Positions 27,634 through 35,721 of a stretch of DNA of 64,000 bases are shown in pieces. The position numbers were made by a program, and so were the translations under genes. Numbering within the stretch: the stretch's first letter is position 1; each line of letters begins with the position of its first letter. The stretch comes from Solimonas marina (lineage in GTDB: Bacteria > Pseudomonadota > Gammaproteobacteria > Nevskiales > Nevskiaceae), in assembly GCF_012241385.1 (NCBI RefSeq), contig NZ_JAAVXB010000012.1, positions 62,001 through 126,000 on the forward strand, written 5' to 3'. The notes beneath the pieces were generated by a model that saw only the letters and a program-made list of their open reading frames with translations, made no database searches and was not told where the DNA came from.

Positions 27634-28173
27634 ATGAATTCCGGTGCCTTACCCATGACGCAGACCTATCCCCGCAGCTTTTCGCACATCGGCCTTTCGG
27701 TGACCGATCTCGATGCCGCCGTGCGTTTCTATACCGAGGTTCTCGGCTGGTATCTGATCATGCCGCCGACCACGATCAACGAGGACGACAGCGCCATCGG
27801 CGTGATGTGTACCGACGTGTTCGGCGCTGGCTGGACATCGTTCCGCATCGCCCACCTGTCGACCGGCGACCGCGTCGGTGTCGAGATCTTCGAGTTTCTC
27901 AATGCCGAAAGGCCGGCGAACAACTTTGAATACTGGAAGACCAGCGTCTTCCACTTCTGTGTCCAGGACCCGGACGTCGAAGGGCTGGCGGCGAAGATCG
28001 TTGCCGCCGGCGGCAAGCAGCGCATGCCGGTGCGCTATTACTACCCGGGCGAGAAGCCGTATCGCATGGTCTACATGGAAGACCCGTTCGGCAACATCCT
28101 GGAAATCTACAGCCACAGCTACGAGCTGACGTATTCGGCTGGTGCCTATCAGTCCGCGGCCCCGGCGGCGTGA
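27634..28173 (+). CDS. VOC-family (glyoxalase/dioxygenase superfamily) protein
   Basis: 179 residues from ATG 27634, or 172 from ATG 27655; neither has a clear ribosome site. Two beta-alpha-beta-beta-beta modules with metal-ligand candidates at the usual places: His in FSHIGLSVTDLD, Glu in GVEIFEF, His in VFHFCVQDPD and Glu in NILEIYSHSYE. Matches lactoylglutathione-lyase-like members of the fold, but the substrate cannot be told. Divergent from the LysR regulator, probably its target. Confidence 0.85.
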   Translation: MNSGALPMTQTYPRSFSHIGLSVTDLDAAVRFYTEVLGWYLIMPPTTINEDDSAIGVMCTDVFGAGWTSFRIAHLSTGDRVGVEIFEFLNAERPANNFEYWKTSVFHFCVQDPDVEGLAAKIVAAGGKQRMPVRYYYPGEKPYRMVYMEDPFGNILEIYSHSYELTYSAGAYQSAAPAA

Positions 28174-28361
28174 AGCGTGATGTGTGATCGCAAGGCAGGC
28201 GCACCGACGCAGGGCCGAGATGAACGGTGCGCCACCAGCGCATGGCCGTGCGGTCGGGCCAAGCTGACCGGCTGGTTTGTCACCTCGTCATTCAACTCGA
28301 TCTGAGCAATTCGACGCAGCAGCGTGCTGCTCGATCGCGATTCAACTTCCTAGAGAGCGCC

Positions 28362-29477
28362 ATGCCCCATCTATTCGAACCGTTCCAGATCCAGAGCCTC
28401 ACGCTGCGTAACCGCATTGCGGTGCCGCCGATGTGTCAGTACAGCGCCATCGACGGCCTGATCAACGATTGGCATCTGGCGCATTACAGCGGCCTCGCGC
28501 GTGGCGGTGCCGGTCTGGTGATCGTCGAGGCCACGGCGGTGTCGCCTGAAGGCCGCATCACGCCGGGCTGCACCGGCTTGTGGAATGACGGGCAGGCGCA
28601 GGGAATGGCACGCATTGCATCGGCTATCAAGGCCGCCGGAGCGGTGCCCGGTATTCAGATCGGACACGCCGGTCGCAAGGCCAGCGCGCATCGGCCCTGG
28701 GAGGGTGACGACCATATCCCCGACGACGATCCGCGCGGCTGGCAGACGCTCGCGCCGTCGGCGCTGGCGTTCGGCGGCGGCTTGCCGAAAGTGCCGAAGG
28801 CCATGACGCTCGACGACATCGCGCGCGTGCAGGCCGATTTCGTCGCCGCGGCGATCCGCGCACGCGATGCCGGATTCGAATGGCTGGAACTGCATTTTGC
28901 GCACGGCTATCTGGCGCAGAGCTTCTTCTCGCGTGCCGCAAATCAACGCACCGATGCTTACGGCGGCAGTTTCGACGGCCGCAGTCGCTTCCTGCTCGAG
29001 ACGCTGCAGGCGGTGCGCAAGGTTTGGCCGGCGCATCTGCCGCTGACCGCGCGCTTCGGCGTGATCGAGTACGACGGGCACGACGATCAAACCCTGGACG
29101 AGTCGATCGAGCTGACGCGGCGCTTCAAGGCGGCCGGCCTTGATCTGCTCAACGTCAGCATGGGCTTTTCGGCGCCTGGCGGTCGCGTGCCCTGGGGTTC
29201 GGGTTTTCTGGCACCGATCGCCGGCCGGGTCCGCCGTGAAGCGGAGATTGCAGTGGCGTCGGGCTGGTGCGTCGACGATCCCAAGGTCGCCGCGCGCGTC
29301 GTCGCCGACGGCGAGATGGACGTGGTGATGATCGGCCGCGCGCATCTGGCCGATCCGCACTATCCATATCAGCTGGCGCTCGCGCTCGGTCGCGAGCATC
29401 CGGCGGCGCTGCTGCCGACCCCGTACGCGTACTGGCTGTCGCGCTATCGCGGCCCGGGGACCGGCTCGGCGCAATGA
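28362..29477 (+). CDS. NADH:flavin oxidoreductase, Old Yellow Enzyme family (YqjM/XenA-like)
   Basis: 371 residues from ATG 28362 (GAGAG upstream); an upstream extension has no coding support. FMN-dependent TIM barrel ene-reductase. Starts LFEPFQIQSLTLRNRIAVPPMCQYSA, with the Cys of PPMCQYS typical of YqjM-like enzymes. It has IQIGHAGRKAS, the substrate-binding ELHFAHGYLAQSFFSRAANQRTDAYGGS (His-x2-His equivalent HFAH) and the C-terminal phosphate-binding MIGRAHLADP. Reduces activated C=C bonds with NAD(P)H. It follows the VOC gene by 188 bases. Confidence 0.93.
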   Translation: MPHLFEPFQIQSLTLRNRIAVPPMCQYSAIDGLINDWHLAHYSGLARGGAGLVIVEATAVSPEGRITPGCTGLWNDGQAQGMARIASAIKAAGAVPGIQIGHAGRKASAHRPWEGDDHIPDDDPRGWQTLAPSALAFGGGLPKVPKAMTLDDIARVQADFVAAAIRARDAGFEWLELHFAHGYLAQSFFSRAANQRTDAYGGSFDGRSRFLLETLQAVRKVWPAHLPLTARFGVIEYDGHDDQTLDESIELTRRFKAAGLDLLNVSMGFSAPGGRVPWGSGFLAPIAGRVRREAEIAVASGWCVDDPKVAARVVADGEMDVVMIGRAHLADPHYPYQLALALGREHPAALLPTPYAYWLSRYRGPGTGSAQ

Positions 29478-29499
29478 GCGGCGGCCTGCGTTGCGGCTC

Positions 29500-29650
29500 A
29501 GCGCGCGGCTGACGAGACCCGTGTGGATCGAACTTCAGATGCAGCGCGTCGACACCGCGCAATAACGGGCTGGGGTTGAAGCGGAAGCTGTTGAGCCCTT
29601 CGGCGAAGCGCAGATGCTTCAGGCGGCCGGCGATGATTGGCAGCGCATCG
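29500..29650 (-). pseudogene. Remnant of an unidentified gene, minus strand
   Basis: On the minus strand about 45 codons with strong high-GC coding bias read LPIIAGRLKHLRFAEGL then NSFRFNPSPLLRGVDALHLKF. No start is present. To the 5' side the frame runs straight into sequence antisense to a glutathione S-transferase tail, and to the 3' side it runs into the Old Yellow Enzyme gene. It looks like the surviving piece of a decayed gene. I do not recognise the family. Confidence 0.45.
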
Positions 29651-29660
29651 GGTGTTGGAT

Positions 29661-29884
29661 GCGGCGCGTTCCCCAAGGGGCTGGCCTGGCGGATGCTGGA
29701 CTGGATCGAGGCGCGCCATGACGGCGCCGAATATGTCGCCGGTCCGGCCTTTTCGCTGGCCGACATTCTGCTGTTCTGCTTCGTCGACTTTGCGCAGATG
29801 GTCGGCATGACGCCGCTCGACGGTCGGCCGTGGCTGTCGGCGTGGTTTGCGCGAGTCGCCGCGCGGCCGAGCGCGGCGGCCTGA
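29661..29884 (+). pseudogene. C-terminal fragment of a glutathione S-transferase
   Basis: About 72 residues ending at the TGA at 29884. The sequence FPKGLAWRMLDWIEARHDG, then EYVAGPAFSLADILLFCF and PWLSAWFARVAARPS is the alpha-helical C-terminal domain of GSTs, including the ADI motif of helix 6. The thioredoxin-like N-terminal half is missing; upstream bases belong to another remnant on the opposite strand. An in-frame ATG at 29576 lacks GST sequence for its first 30 residues. Inferred deletion or recombination junction near 29,660. Confidence 0.65.
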
Positions 29885-29896
29885 GCGTTGCCGGTT

Positions 29897-30796
29897 TCAG
29901 CTGCCGAACGTATTGGCCGCCAGACCCTTCACGTCGAGATCGATTGCGAACACGCCGCCGGCCAGCGGCTGTATGGCGAGGGCGTCGGCGTCGAGGTCGC
30001 CGCGCGCGCTGGTGACGTAGAGCGTGCGCAGATCGGCGCCGCCGAAGGCGACGTTGGTGACGTGGCGCACCGGTAGTGCGATGCGCGCCAGTTCGCGGCC
30101 GTCGGCCGGATCGTGGGCGGTGACGCAGGCGCCGTTCCAGTGCGCGATCCAGATGCGGCCGGCGGCGTCGGTGGTCATGCCGTCGGGGTCGCCGTCGCCA
30201 TCGGCGAGGCGTAGCCAGACGCGGCGGTTGGCCAGCGTGCCGCGGTCGGCATCGAAGTCGAACGCGTAGATCGTGCCGCGGCCGGTTTCGGTGAAGTAGA
30301 ACGTGCGCTGGTCGAGCGACCAGGTCGGGCCGTTGGCGATGTGCACGTTCTCGTGGTGGCGCGTGCACCGGCCGTCCGGGTCGTAGCGGTACAGCGCGCC
30401 GGTGGCGGCGCTGCAGGCGAAGTCGGTGCTGCCGGCCCAGAAGCGGCCGTGCGCGTCGCACTTGCCGTCGTTGAAGCGGTTGTTCGGATGCTCACCGCGC
30501 GGTACGTGCAGTGTGCGCAGGGCGTCTTGCTCGGGGTCGAAGGCGGCGAAGCGGCTGCGCAGCGTGACGAACAGTTCGTTGCCGCGCGCGTGTTCGGCCA
30601 GTGCCGAGATTTCCTCGTCGAACGTCCACGATTCCTGGGCATCCGTCGCCGGTGTGTAGCGGTGCAGGCGACGGCCCAGGATGTCGACGAAGTACAACGC
30701 CTGCCGGCGCGGCGACCACACCACACCTTCGCCGAGTCGCGCGCCGACGTCCCAGACGCAGCGCGGCGCACCGGCGGCGATCGTCGGGCGACTCAC
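29897..30796 (-). CDS. SMP-30/gluconolactonase family lactonase, probable L-arabinono-lactonase
   Basis: 299 residues from GTG 30796, 10 bases after the dehydratase stop; the longer frame would overlap that gene and starts with low-complexity sequence. Six-bladed propeller lactonase with metal ligands Glu23 (LGEGVVWS), Asn155 (NGPTWS) and Asp205 (GDPDGMTTD) all present, plus RFNDGKCDAHGRFWAGS. In context it would open L-arabinono-gamma-lactone made by the SDR dehydrogenase. Last gene of the minus-strand catabolic pair. Confidence 0.88.
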   Translation of the reverse strand: MSRPTIAAGAPRCVWDVGARLGEGVVWSPRRQALYFVDILGRRLHRYTPATDAQESWTFDEEISALAEHARGNELFVTLRSRFAAFDPEQDALRTLHVPRGEHPNNRFNDGKCDAHGRFWAGSTDFACSAATGALYRYDPDGRCTRHHENVHIANGPTWSLDQRTFYFTETGRGTIYAFDFDADRGTLANRRVWLRLADGDGDPDGMTTDAAGRIWIAHWNGACVTAHDPADGRELARIALPVRHVTNVAFGGADLRTLYVTSARGDLDADALAIQPLAGGVFAIDLDVKGLAANTFGS

Positions 30797-30806
30797 GGCC
30801 GCGCGC

Positions 30807-32531
30807 TCAGTGCGAGTGGCGCTCGACGTCGCCGCCGCTGCCGCCGACGAGGATGTCGAGGTCGGCGCCGAGGTGGGCCTGCTGTACGTGATCGACATAG
30901 AGCTTGTACCAGCCGCGTTTCGGCGCTTCCGGTGCCTTCCAGGCGGCGCGACGGCGCGCGAGCTCGTCGTCGGCCACGTCGAGATGCAGTTTACGACCGG
31001 GCACGTCGAGTTCGATCATGTCGCCATTTTGCACCAGCGCCAGCGTGCCGCCGGCCGCCGCTTCCGGCGAGACGTGCAGTACGACCGTGCCGTAGGCGGT
31101 GCCGCTCATGCGCGCATCGGAGATGCGGATCATGTCGGTGATGCCCTTCTTCAATACCTTGGGTGGCAGCGGCATGTTGCCGACTTCGGCCATGCCCGGA
31201 TAGCCGCGCGGGCCGCAGTTCTTCAGCACCATGATGCAGGTCTCGTCGATGTCGAGCGCATCGTCGTCGATGCGCGCGCGAAAGTCCTCGATGGTCTCGA
31301 AGACGACGGCGCGGCCGCGGTGCTGCAGCAGGTTCGGCGAAGCCGCCGACGGCTTGATGACGGCGCCGTCCGGCGCCAGGTTGCCGCGCAACACGGCAAT
31401 GCCGGCCTCCTTCTTGAACGGCTCGTCCAGGGTGCGGATCACGTCGCGGTTCCAGCACGGCGCGTCGGCGATGTTCTCGCCGAGCGTCTTGCCGGTCACC
31501 GTCAGCGCCGACAGATCGAGGTGTTCGGAGACTTCGTTCATCACCGCCGGCAGACCGCCGGCGTAGTAGAAGTCTTCCATCAGGTATTGGCCCGATGGCT
31601 TGAGGTTGACCAGGCACGGCAGTTTCGAGCCGAGCCGGTCCCAGTCTTCGAGCTTGAGGTCGACGCCGAGGCGTCCGGCGATCGCCAGCAGATGGATCAC
31701 CGCATTGGTCGAGCCGCCGATCGCGGCGTTGACCTTGATCGCATTCTCGAACGCGGTGCGAGTGAGGATCTTCGACATCGTCAGATCCTCGCGCACCATC
31801 TCGACGATGCGCCGTCCGGCGAGTTGCGCGAGGCGGTAGCGGCGCGCGTCGACGGCGGGGATCGCGGCGTTCTCGGGCAGCGCCATGCCGAGCGCTTCGA
31901 TCATGCTCGCCATGGTCGAGGCGGTGCCCATGGTCATGCAGCTGCCCTTGCTGCGCTGCATGCAGGCTTCGGCTTCGGTGAAATCGGCCTGCGACAGCTC
32001 GCCGGCACGGACCATTTCCGACATCTGGATGACGCCGGTGCCGGAGCCGACCGGACGCCCGCGCCAGTTGCCGGACAGCGACGGTCCGCCGGACAGGCCA
32101 ATGGTCGGCAGATCGACGCTGGCGGCGCCCATCATCAGCGCCGGCGTGGTCTTGTCGCAGCCCATCAACAGCACGACGCCGTCCATGGGATTGGCACGGA
32201 TCGATTCCTCGACGTCCATGCTCGCCAGGTTGCGGAACAGCATCGCCGTCGGCCGCATCTGCGTTTCGCCCAGCGACATCACCGGGAATTCGAGCGGAAA
32301 ACCGCCGGCCTCGTAGATGCCGCGCTTCACGTGTTCGGCCAGCTCGCGGAAGCTGCCGTTGCACGGCGTCGTTTCCGACCAGGTGTTGCAGATGCCGATG
32401 ACCGGGCGGCCGTCGAACATGTCGTGCGGATTACCGGCGCTCTTCAGCCAGCTGCGGTAATAGAAGCCGAGCTTGCCTTCGCGTCCGAACCATTCCTGGC
32501 TGCGGCGCTTCGGCTTTTTGGCGGACTCCAT
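30807..32531 (-). CDS. IlvD/Edd-family dehydratase, probable L-arabinonate dehydratase
   Basis: 574 residues from ATG 32531 with GAGGAG upstream (MESAKKPKRRSQEW). Iron-sulfur sugar-acid dehydratase. Cys48 (GICNTWSETTPCN), Cys125 in MGCDKTTPALMMG and Cys198 in KGSCMTMGTASTMAS fit the [2Fe-2S] ligands. The N-terminal SWLKSAGNPHDMFDGRPVIGI matches the arabinonate/xylonate branch rather than IlvD proper. Would convert L-arabinonate to 2-dehydro-3-deoxy-L-arabinonate. Pentonate specificity is inferred from context. Divergent from the SDR gene across a promoter with the shared AT-rich motif. Confidence 0.92.
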   Translation of the reverse strand: MESAKKPKRRSQEWFGREGKLGFYYRSWLKSAGNPHDMFDGRPVIGICNTWSETTPCNGSFRELAEHVKRGIYEAGGFPLEFPVMSLGETQMRPTAMLFRNLASMDVEESIRANPMDGVVLLMGCDKTTPALMMGAASVDLPTIGLSGGPSLSGNWRGRPVGSGTGVIQMSEMVRAGELSQADFTEAEACMQRSKGSCMTMGTASTMASMIEALGMALPENAAIPAVDARRYRLAQLAGRRIVEMVREDLTMSKILTRTAFENAIKVNAAIGGSTNAVIHLLAIAGRLGVDLKLEDWDRLGSKLPCLVNLKPSGQYLMEDFYYAGGLPAVMNEVSEHLDLSALTVTGKTLGENIADAPCWNRDVIRTLDEPFKKEAGIAVLRGNLAPDGAVIKPSAASPNLLQHRGRAVVFETIEDFRARIDDDALDIDETCIMVLKNCGPRGYPGMAEVGNMPLPPKVLKKGITDMIRISDARMSGTAYGTVVLHVSPEAAAGGTLALVQNGDMIELDVPGRKLHLDVADDELARRRAAWKAPEAPKRGWYKLYVDHVQQAHLGADLDILVGGSGGDVERHSH

Positions 32532-32620
32532 GGGGTACGGTCTCCTCGTCGAGTTATCGGGCTCGCGCACGCCGCAGATCGTCGTGTCGGAGCCGCTTTA
32601 CGGCGGGGATCGTACAAGGC

Positions 32621-32678
32621 ATATTGATACAAAGATAATAACAATATCCAATAAATAGATATCAATTTTCGTATAACA
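32621..32678. promoter_or_regulatory. Divergent promoter with candidate LysR (GbpR/GguR-like) operators
   Basis: AT-rich island between the divergent dehydratase and SDR genes. The plus-strand element at 32659-32678 reads ATATCAATTTTCGTATAA plus CA and matches 17 of 20 positions of the element at 34554-34573 upstream of the LysR gene. A second, related element lies on the minus strand at about 32621-32640 and shares ATCTTTGTAT. Two copies facing opposite ways fit control of both divergent genes. Confidence 0.55.
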
Positions 32679-32709
32679 AAGCAGGGAGGCGGCGAAGAGG
32701 CGCCGCGGC

Positions 32710-33501
32710 ATGAACACGACACAACACACACAGCAAAACGGCGTGGCGAATTACCCGAGCCTGCGCGGCCGCAAGGTCTTCATCACCGGCGGCGGTTCGG
32801 GTATCGGCGCGGCGATGGTCGAGGCGTTCGTTCGCCAGGGCGCGCATGTCGCGTTCATCGACATTGCAGCGGCCGACAGCGAAGCGCTCGCCGAACGGCT
32901 GATCGGCGAGGGTCTGGAGAAGCCGTGGTGGCGCGCCTGCGATGTCACCGATATCGCCGCGCTGCAGGCGGCGATCGCCGATGCCGCGCAGGCGCTCGGC
33001 GACTTTCACACGCTGGTCAACAACGTCGCCAGCGACGATCGCCACGCGCTCGACGAGGTGACGCCCGAATACTGGGATCGGCGCATGGCGATCAATCAGC
33101 GCCCGGCGTTCTTCGCGATCCAGGCGGTGGTGCCCGGCATGCGCCGGCTCGGCGGCGGATCCATCGTCAATCTCGGCTCGACCGGCTGGCAGGCCAAGAC
33201 CGGTGGCTATCCGTGCTATGCGACCGCCAAGTCGTCGGTCAACGGGCTGACGCGCGGGCTGGCGCGCGAGCTCGGCGCGCAGCGCATCCGCATCAACGTC
33301 GTCACGCCCGGCTGGGTGATGACCGAGCGACAGATCAAGCTGTGGCTCAATGCCGACAGCGAGCAGGATCTGCTGCGCAACCAGTGCCTGCCGGACAAGG
33401 TGTATCCGGACGACATTGCCAACATGGTGATGTTTCTCGCCGCCGACGATGGGCGCGCCTGTACGGCGCAGGAATTCGTCGTCGACGCCGGCTGGATCTG
33501 A
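32710..33501 (+). CDS. SDR-family dehydrogenase, probable L-arabinose (or D-galactose) 1-dehydrogenase
   Basis: 263 residues. Classical short-chain dehydrogenase: nucleotide motif GGGSGIG (27-33), NNVAS (104-108), catalytic Ser157, Tyr170 and Lys174 (YATAK). Resembles sugar 1-dehydrogenases of the non-phosphorylative pentose route, which make the aldono-lactone with NAD(P)+. The neighbours (lactonase, aldonate dehydratase, AraD1, semialdehyde dehydrogenase) complete the route. Substrate assignment is inference. Confidence 0.87.
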   Translation: MNTTQHTQQNGVANYPSLRGRKVFITGGGSGIGAAMVEAFVRQGAHVAFIDIAAADSEALAERLIGEGLEKPWWRACDVTDIAALQAAIADAAQALGDFHTLVNNVASDDRHALDEVTPEYWDRRMAINQRPAFFAIQAVVPGMRRLGGGSIVNLGSTGWQAKTGGYPCYATAKSSVNGLTRGLARELGAQRIRINVVTPGWVMTERQIKLWLNADSEQDLLRNQCLPDKVYPDDIANMVMFLAADDGRACTAQEFVVDAGWI

Positions 33502-33508
33502 GCGCGCC

Positions 33509-33541
33509 GGCACGCGCCCGCCGTCGATGCGGGCGCGTGCC
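33509..33541. terminator. 13-bp hairpin between convergent SDR and LysR genes
   Basis: GGCACGCGCCCGC (33509-33521) pairs perfectly with GCGGGCGCGTGCC (33529-33541) around a 7-base loop. It lies in the 56-base gap between two converging genes, so it can serve both as a bidirectional end. No U tract. Confidence 0.55.
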
Positions 33542-33557
33542 GCGGCGCGGTACCGGC

Positions 33558-34535
33558 TCAGGCGTCGTGGTCGTGCGGTTCGTCGAACTGCACGCCGTAA
33601 ACCGGCGCGGCGGCGTCCTTGAGCGCGCGCAGCATGATCTTCGCCGCCGGCGACAGCAGCCAGTCGGTGCGCGTGATGATGCCGAACGCGTCCATCGTGC
33701 ACGACAGCTCGATCGGCAGGATCGTCACCATGCCGTGCTCGGCGTAGTAGCGCGCGACGTCGGTCGGCACGACGGCGAGGTAGTCGCACTGCTGCAACAT
33801 CTTGGTCAGGAACACCACCGCCGCCGATTCGATCAGGCGGTTCGGGACGTCGAGTCCGGCTTCCTGGAACATCAGCTCGAAGCGGTGGCGCAGCACGCTG
33901 CCGGCCGGCGGCACGATCCAGCCGGCGGCCGCCAGCTCACGCAGCGTCGGCTTCTTCTTGTTCTTCAGCATCGGATGCTGCGGTCTGACGATCGCCGACA
34001 CGCCTTCCTCGGCCAGCGATTCGTAGTGCAAATGGGTTTTGTCGTGACGCTCGAACAGGCGTGCGACGAGGATGTCGATCCTGTTCTGCGCCAGGCGTTC
34101 GAGCAGCACGTCACTGCTTTCGACCAGCAGCGATACCCGCAGCCGCGGGTGCGCCTCGATGACCTGTGCCATTGCCGCCGGCAGCAGCGTCATTGCCGGA
34201 CCGGTGATCGCACCGACGCTGACGCTGCCGAAGTAGCCGGCCTTCAACGCCTCGATCTCGGCACCGGCTTCGGTGAGGTTCGACAGCGCCATGCGCGCAT
34301 GGCGGATCATCGTCTCGCCGTACCAGGTCGGACGCATGCCGCGCGGCAGTCGCTCGAACAGCGGCACGCCCATCATGTCCTCGAGGTCCTTGAGCAGCTT
34401 CGATGCCGCCGGCTGCGACATGTTGAGCGCCTCGGCAGCGCGATGGATGTTGCCTTCTTCGTCGATGGCGATCAGCAGCATCAACTGCCGCGTCTTGAGT
34501 CGTGCGCGTATGAACCAGGGCGTGTTGAACGCCAT
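33558..34535 (-). CDS. LysR-family regulator, GbpR/GguR-like sugar-operon regulator
   Basis: 325 residues from ATG 34535, with a GGGAGGGG ribosome site. HTH at about 18-45 (LIAIDEEGNIHRAAEALNMSQPAASKLLKDLEDMMG) and a LysR substrate-binding domain. The sequence (LFERLPRGMRPTWYGETMIRHARMAL) resembles GbpR/GguR regulators that control sugar-binding protein and arabinose/galactose genes in other proteobacteria. It sits between the two divergent catabolic promoters, divergent from the AraD1-ALDH-ABC operon, and likely regulates both. The probable ligand is a pathway intermediate; this is inference. Confidence 0.9.
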   Translation of the reverse strand: MAFNTPWFIRARLKTRQLMLLIAIDEEGNIHRAAEALNMSQPAASKLLKDLEDMMGVPLFERLPRGMRPTWYGETMIRHARMALSNLTEAGAEIEALKAGYFGSVSVGAITGPAMTLLPAAMAQVIEAHPRLRVSLLVESSDVLLERLAQNRIDILVARLFERHDKTHLHYESLAEEGVSAIVRPQHPMLKNKKKPTLRELAAAGWIVPPAGSVLRHRFELMFQEAGLDVPNRLIESAAVVFLTKMLQQCDYLAVVPTDVARYYAEHGMVTILPIELSCTMDAFGIITRTDWLLSPAAKIMLRALKDAAAPVYGVQFDEPHDHDA

Positions 34536-34553
34536 GTTCCCCTCCCTTTATGT

Positions 34554-34573
34554 ATATCAATCTTTGTATAGCA
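34554..34573. promoter_or_regulatory. Candidate operator shared with the dehydratase/SDR promoter
   Basis: ATATCAATCTTTGTATAG plus CA, 17/20 identical to 32659-32678, 19 bases upstream of the LysR start and about 110 bases upstream of the AraD1 gene. A nearby GTATATCA at 34596-34603 repeats part of it. The surrounding 34,550-34,610 is strongly AT-rich. Fits an autoregulatory LysR site. Confidence 0.55.
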
Positions 34574-34685
34574 TAGTTCAATATAAATATTTGTTGTATA
34601 TCACTTGCCTCCGCACAATACCGGCAGACGGGCAGTGGCGACCGCGCCGCTGCATTCGAAAAACGAAAACCGCAGGCGGAGAAAC

Positions 34686-35687
34686 ATGCGACTCATCCAA
34701 GTGTTGGACGCGGCAGGCGCCGCACGCGTCGGCGTCATCGCGGCCGACGGCGACACCGTGCAGCTGCTCGATGGCTGGAGCCACAGCTACGACCTGGCGG
34801 TCGCGGCGATCGCGCAGGGCGTGACGCTCGACGCGCTCGCGGCGTCGGCGATCGGCAGCCAGACGCTGTCGTATCGCGACGCGCTGGCCGCTCAGCGCGT
34901 GCTGGCGCCGCTGATGCACCCCGATCCGGCGCACTGCCACGTGACCGGCACCGGCCTGACGCATCTGGGCAGCGCCGCGGCACGTGACGCGATGCACAAG
35001 TCGCTGCAGCAGGATGCGGCGGCGATGACCGACTCGATGCGCATGTTCAAAATGGGCGTCGAGTCCGGCATTCCGCAGGACGACAGGCCGGGCGCACAGC
35101 CCGAGTGGTTCTACAAGGGCGACGGCGGCATCGTCGTCGCACCGGGCGCGCCGCTGCCGTCGCCGGACTTCGCGCTCGACAGCGGCGAGGAGCCCGAGCT
35201 GGTCGGTCTCTACGTGATCGGCGCCGACGGCACCCCGCATCGCCTCGGCTTCGCGATCGGCAACGAGTTCTCCGACCACATCACCGAGCGCCAGAACTAT
35301 CTGTATCTCGCCCATTCGAAGCTGCGCTACTGCTCGCTGGGTCCGGAGCTGCGCACCGGCGAGCTGCCGGCCGATCTGCGCGGCACCAGCCGCGTGCGGC
35401 GCGGCGACGCGGTCGTCTGGGAGCGGCCGTTCCTGACCGGCGAGGCGAACATGTGCCATTCGCTCGCCAACCTCGAATACCACCACTTCAAGTACGCCGC
35501 GCACCGGCGGCCGGGCGATGTGCATCTGCACTACTTCGGTACCGCGACGCTGAGCTTCACCGACGGTGTCAGCACCGTCGAAGGCGACCGCTTCGAGATC
35601 GATCTGCCGGACCTCGGCGCGCCGCTCGTCAACCCGATCGCGATCGTCGACAGCGGCTTCGCGCTCGGCGGCGTACGCCCGCTCTGA
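34686..35687 (+). CDS. FAH-superfamily protein of the AraD1/GguC type
   Basis: 333 residues from ATG 34686 (GCGGAG upstream). C-terminal fumarylacetoacetate-hydrolase-like domain with metal-site acids in DSGEEPELVGLYVIGADG and GFAIGNEFSDH. The N-terminal MRLIQVLDAAGAARVGVI is typical of the AraD1/GguC group that travels with L-arabinose and galactose operons. Proposed role is the dehydratase step from 2-dehydro-3-deoxy-L-arabinonate to 2-oxoglutarate semialdehyde; that assignment in the family rests mainly on genome context. First gene of a long plus-strand operon. Confidence 0.85.
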   Translation: MRLIQVLDAAGAARVGVIAADGDTVQLLDGWSHSYDLAVAAIAQGVTLDALAASAIGSQTLSYRDALAAQRVLAPLMHPDPAHCHVTGTGLTHLGSAAARDAMHKSLQQDAAAMTDSMRMFKMGVESGIPQDDRPGAQPEWFYKGDGGIVVAPGAPLPSPDFALDSGEEPELVGLYVIGADGTPHRLGFAIGNEFSDHITERQNYLYLAHSKLRYCSLGPELRTGELPADLRGTSRVRRGDAVVWERPFLTGEANMCHSLANLEYHHFKYAAHRRPGDVHLHYFGTATLSFTDGVSTVEGDRFEIDLPDLGAPLVNPIAIVDSGFALGGVRPL

Positions 35688-35721
35688 GACCAGAGCCCGC
35701 CCACGGAACAGGAGCAGACGC

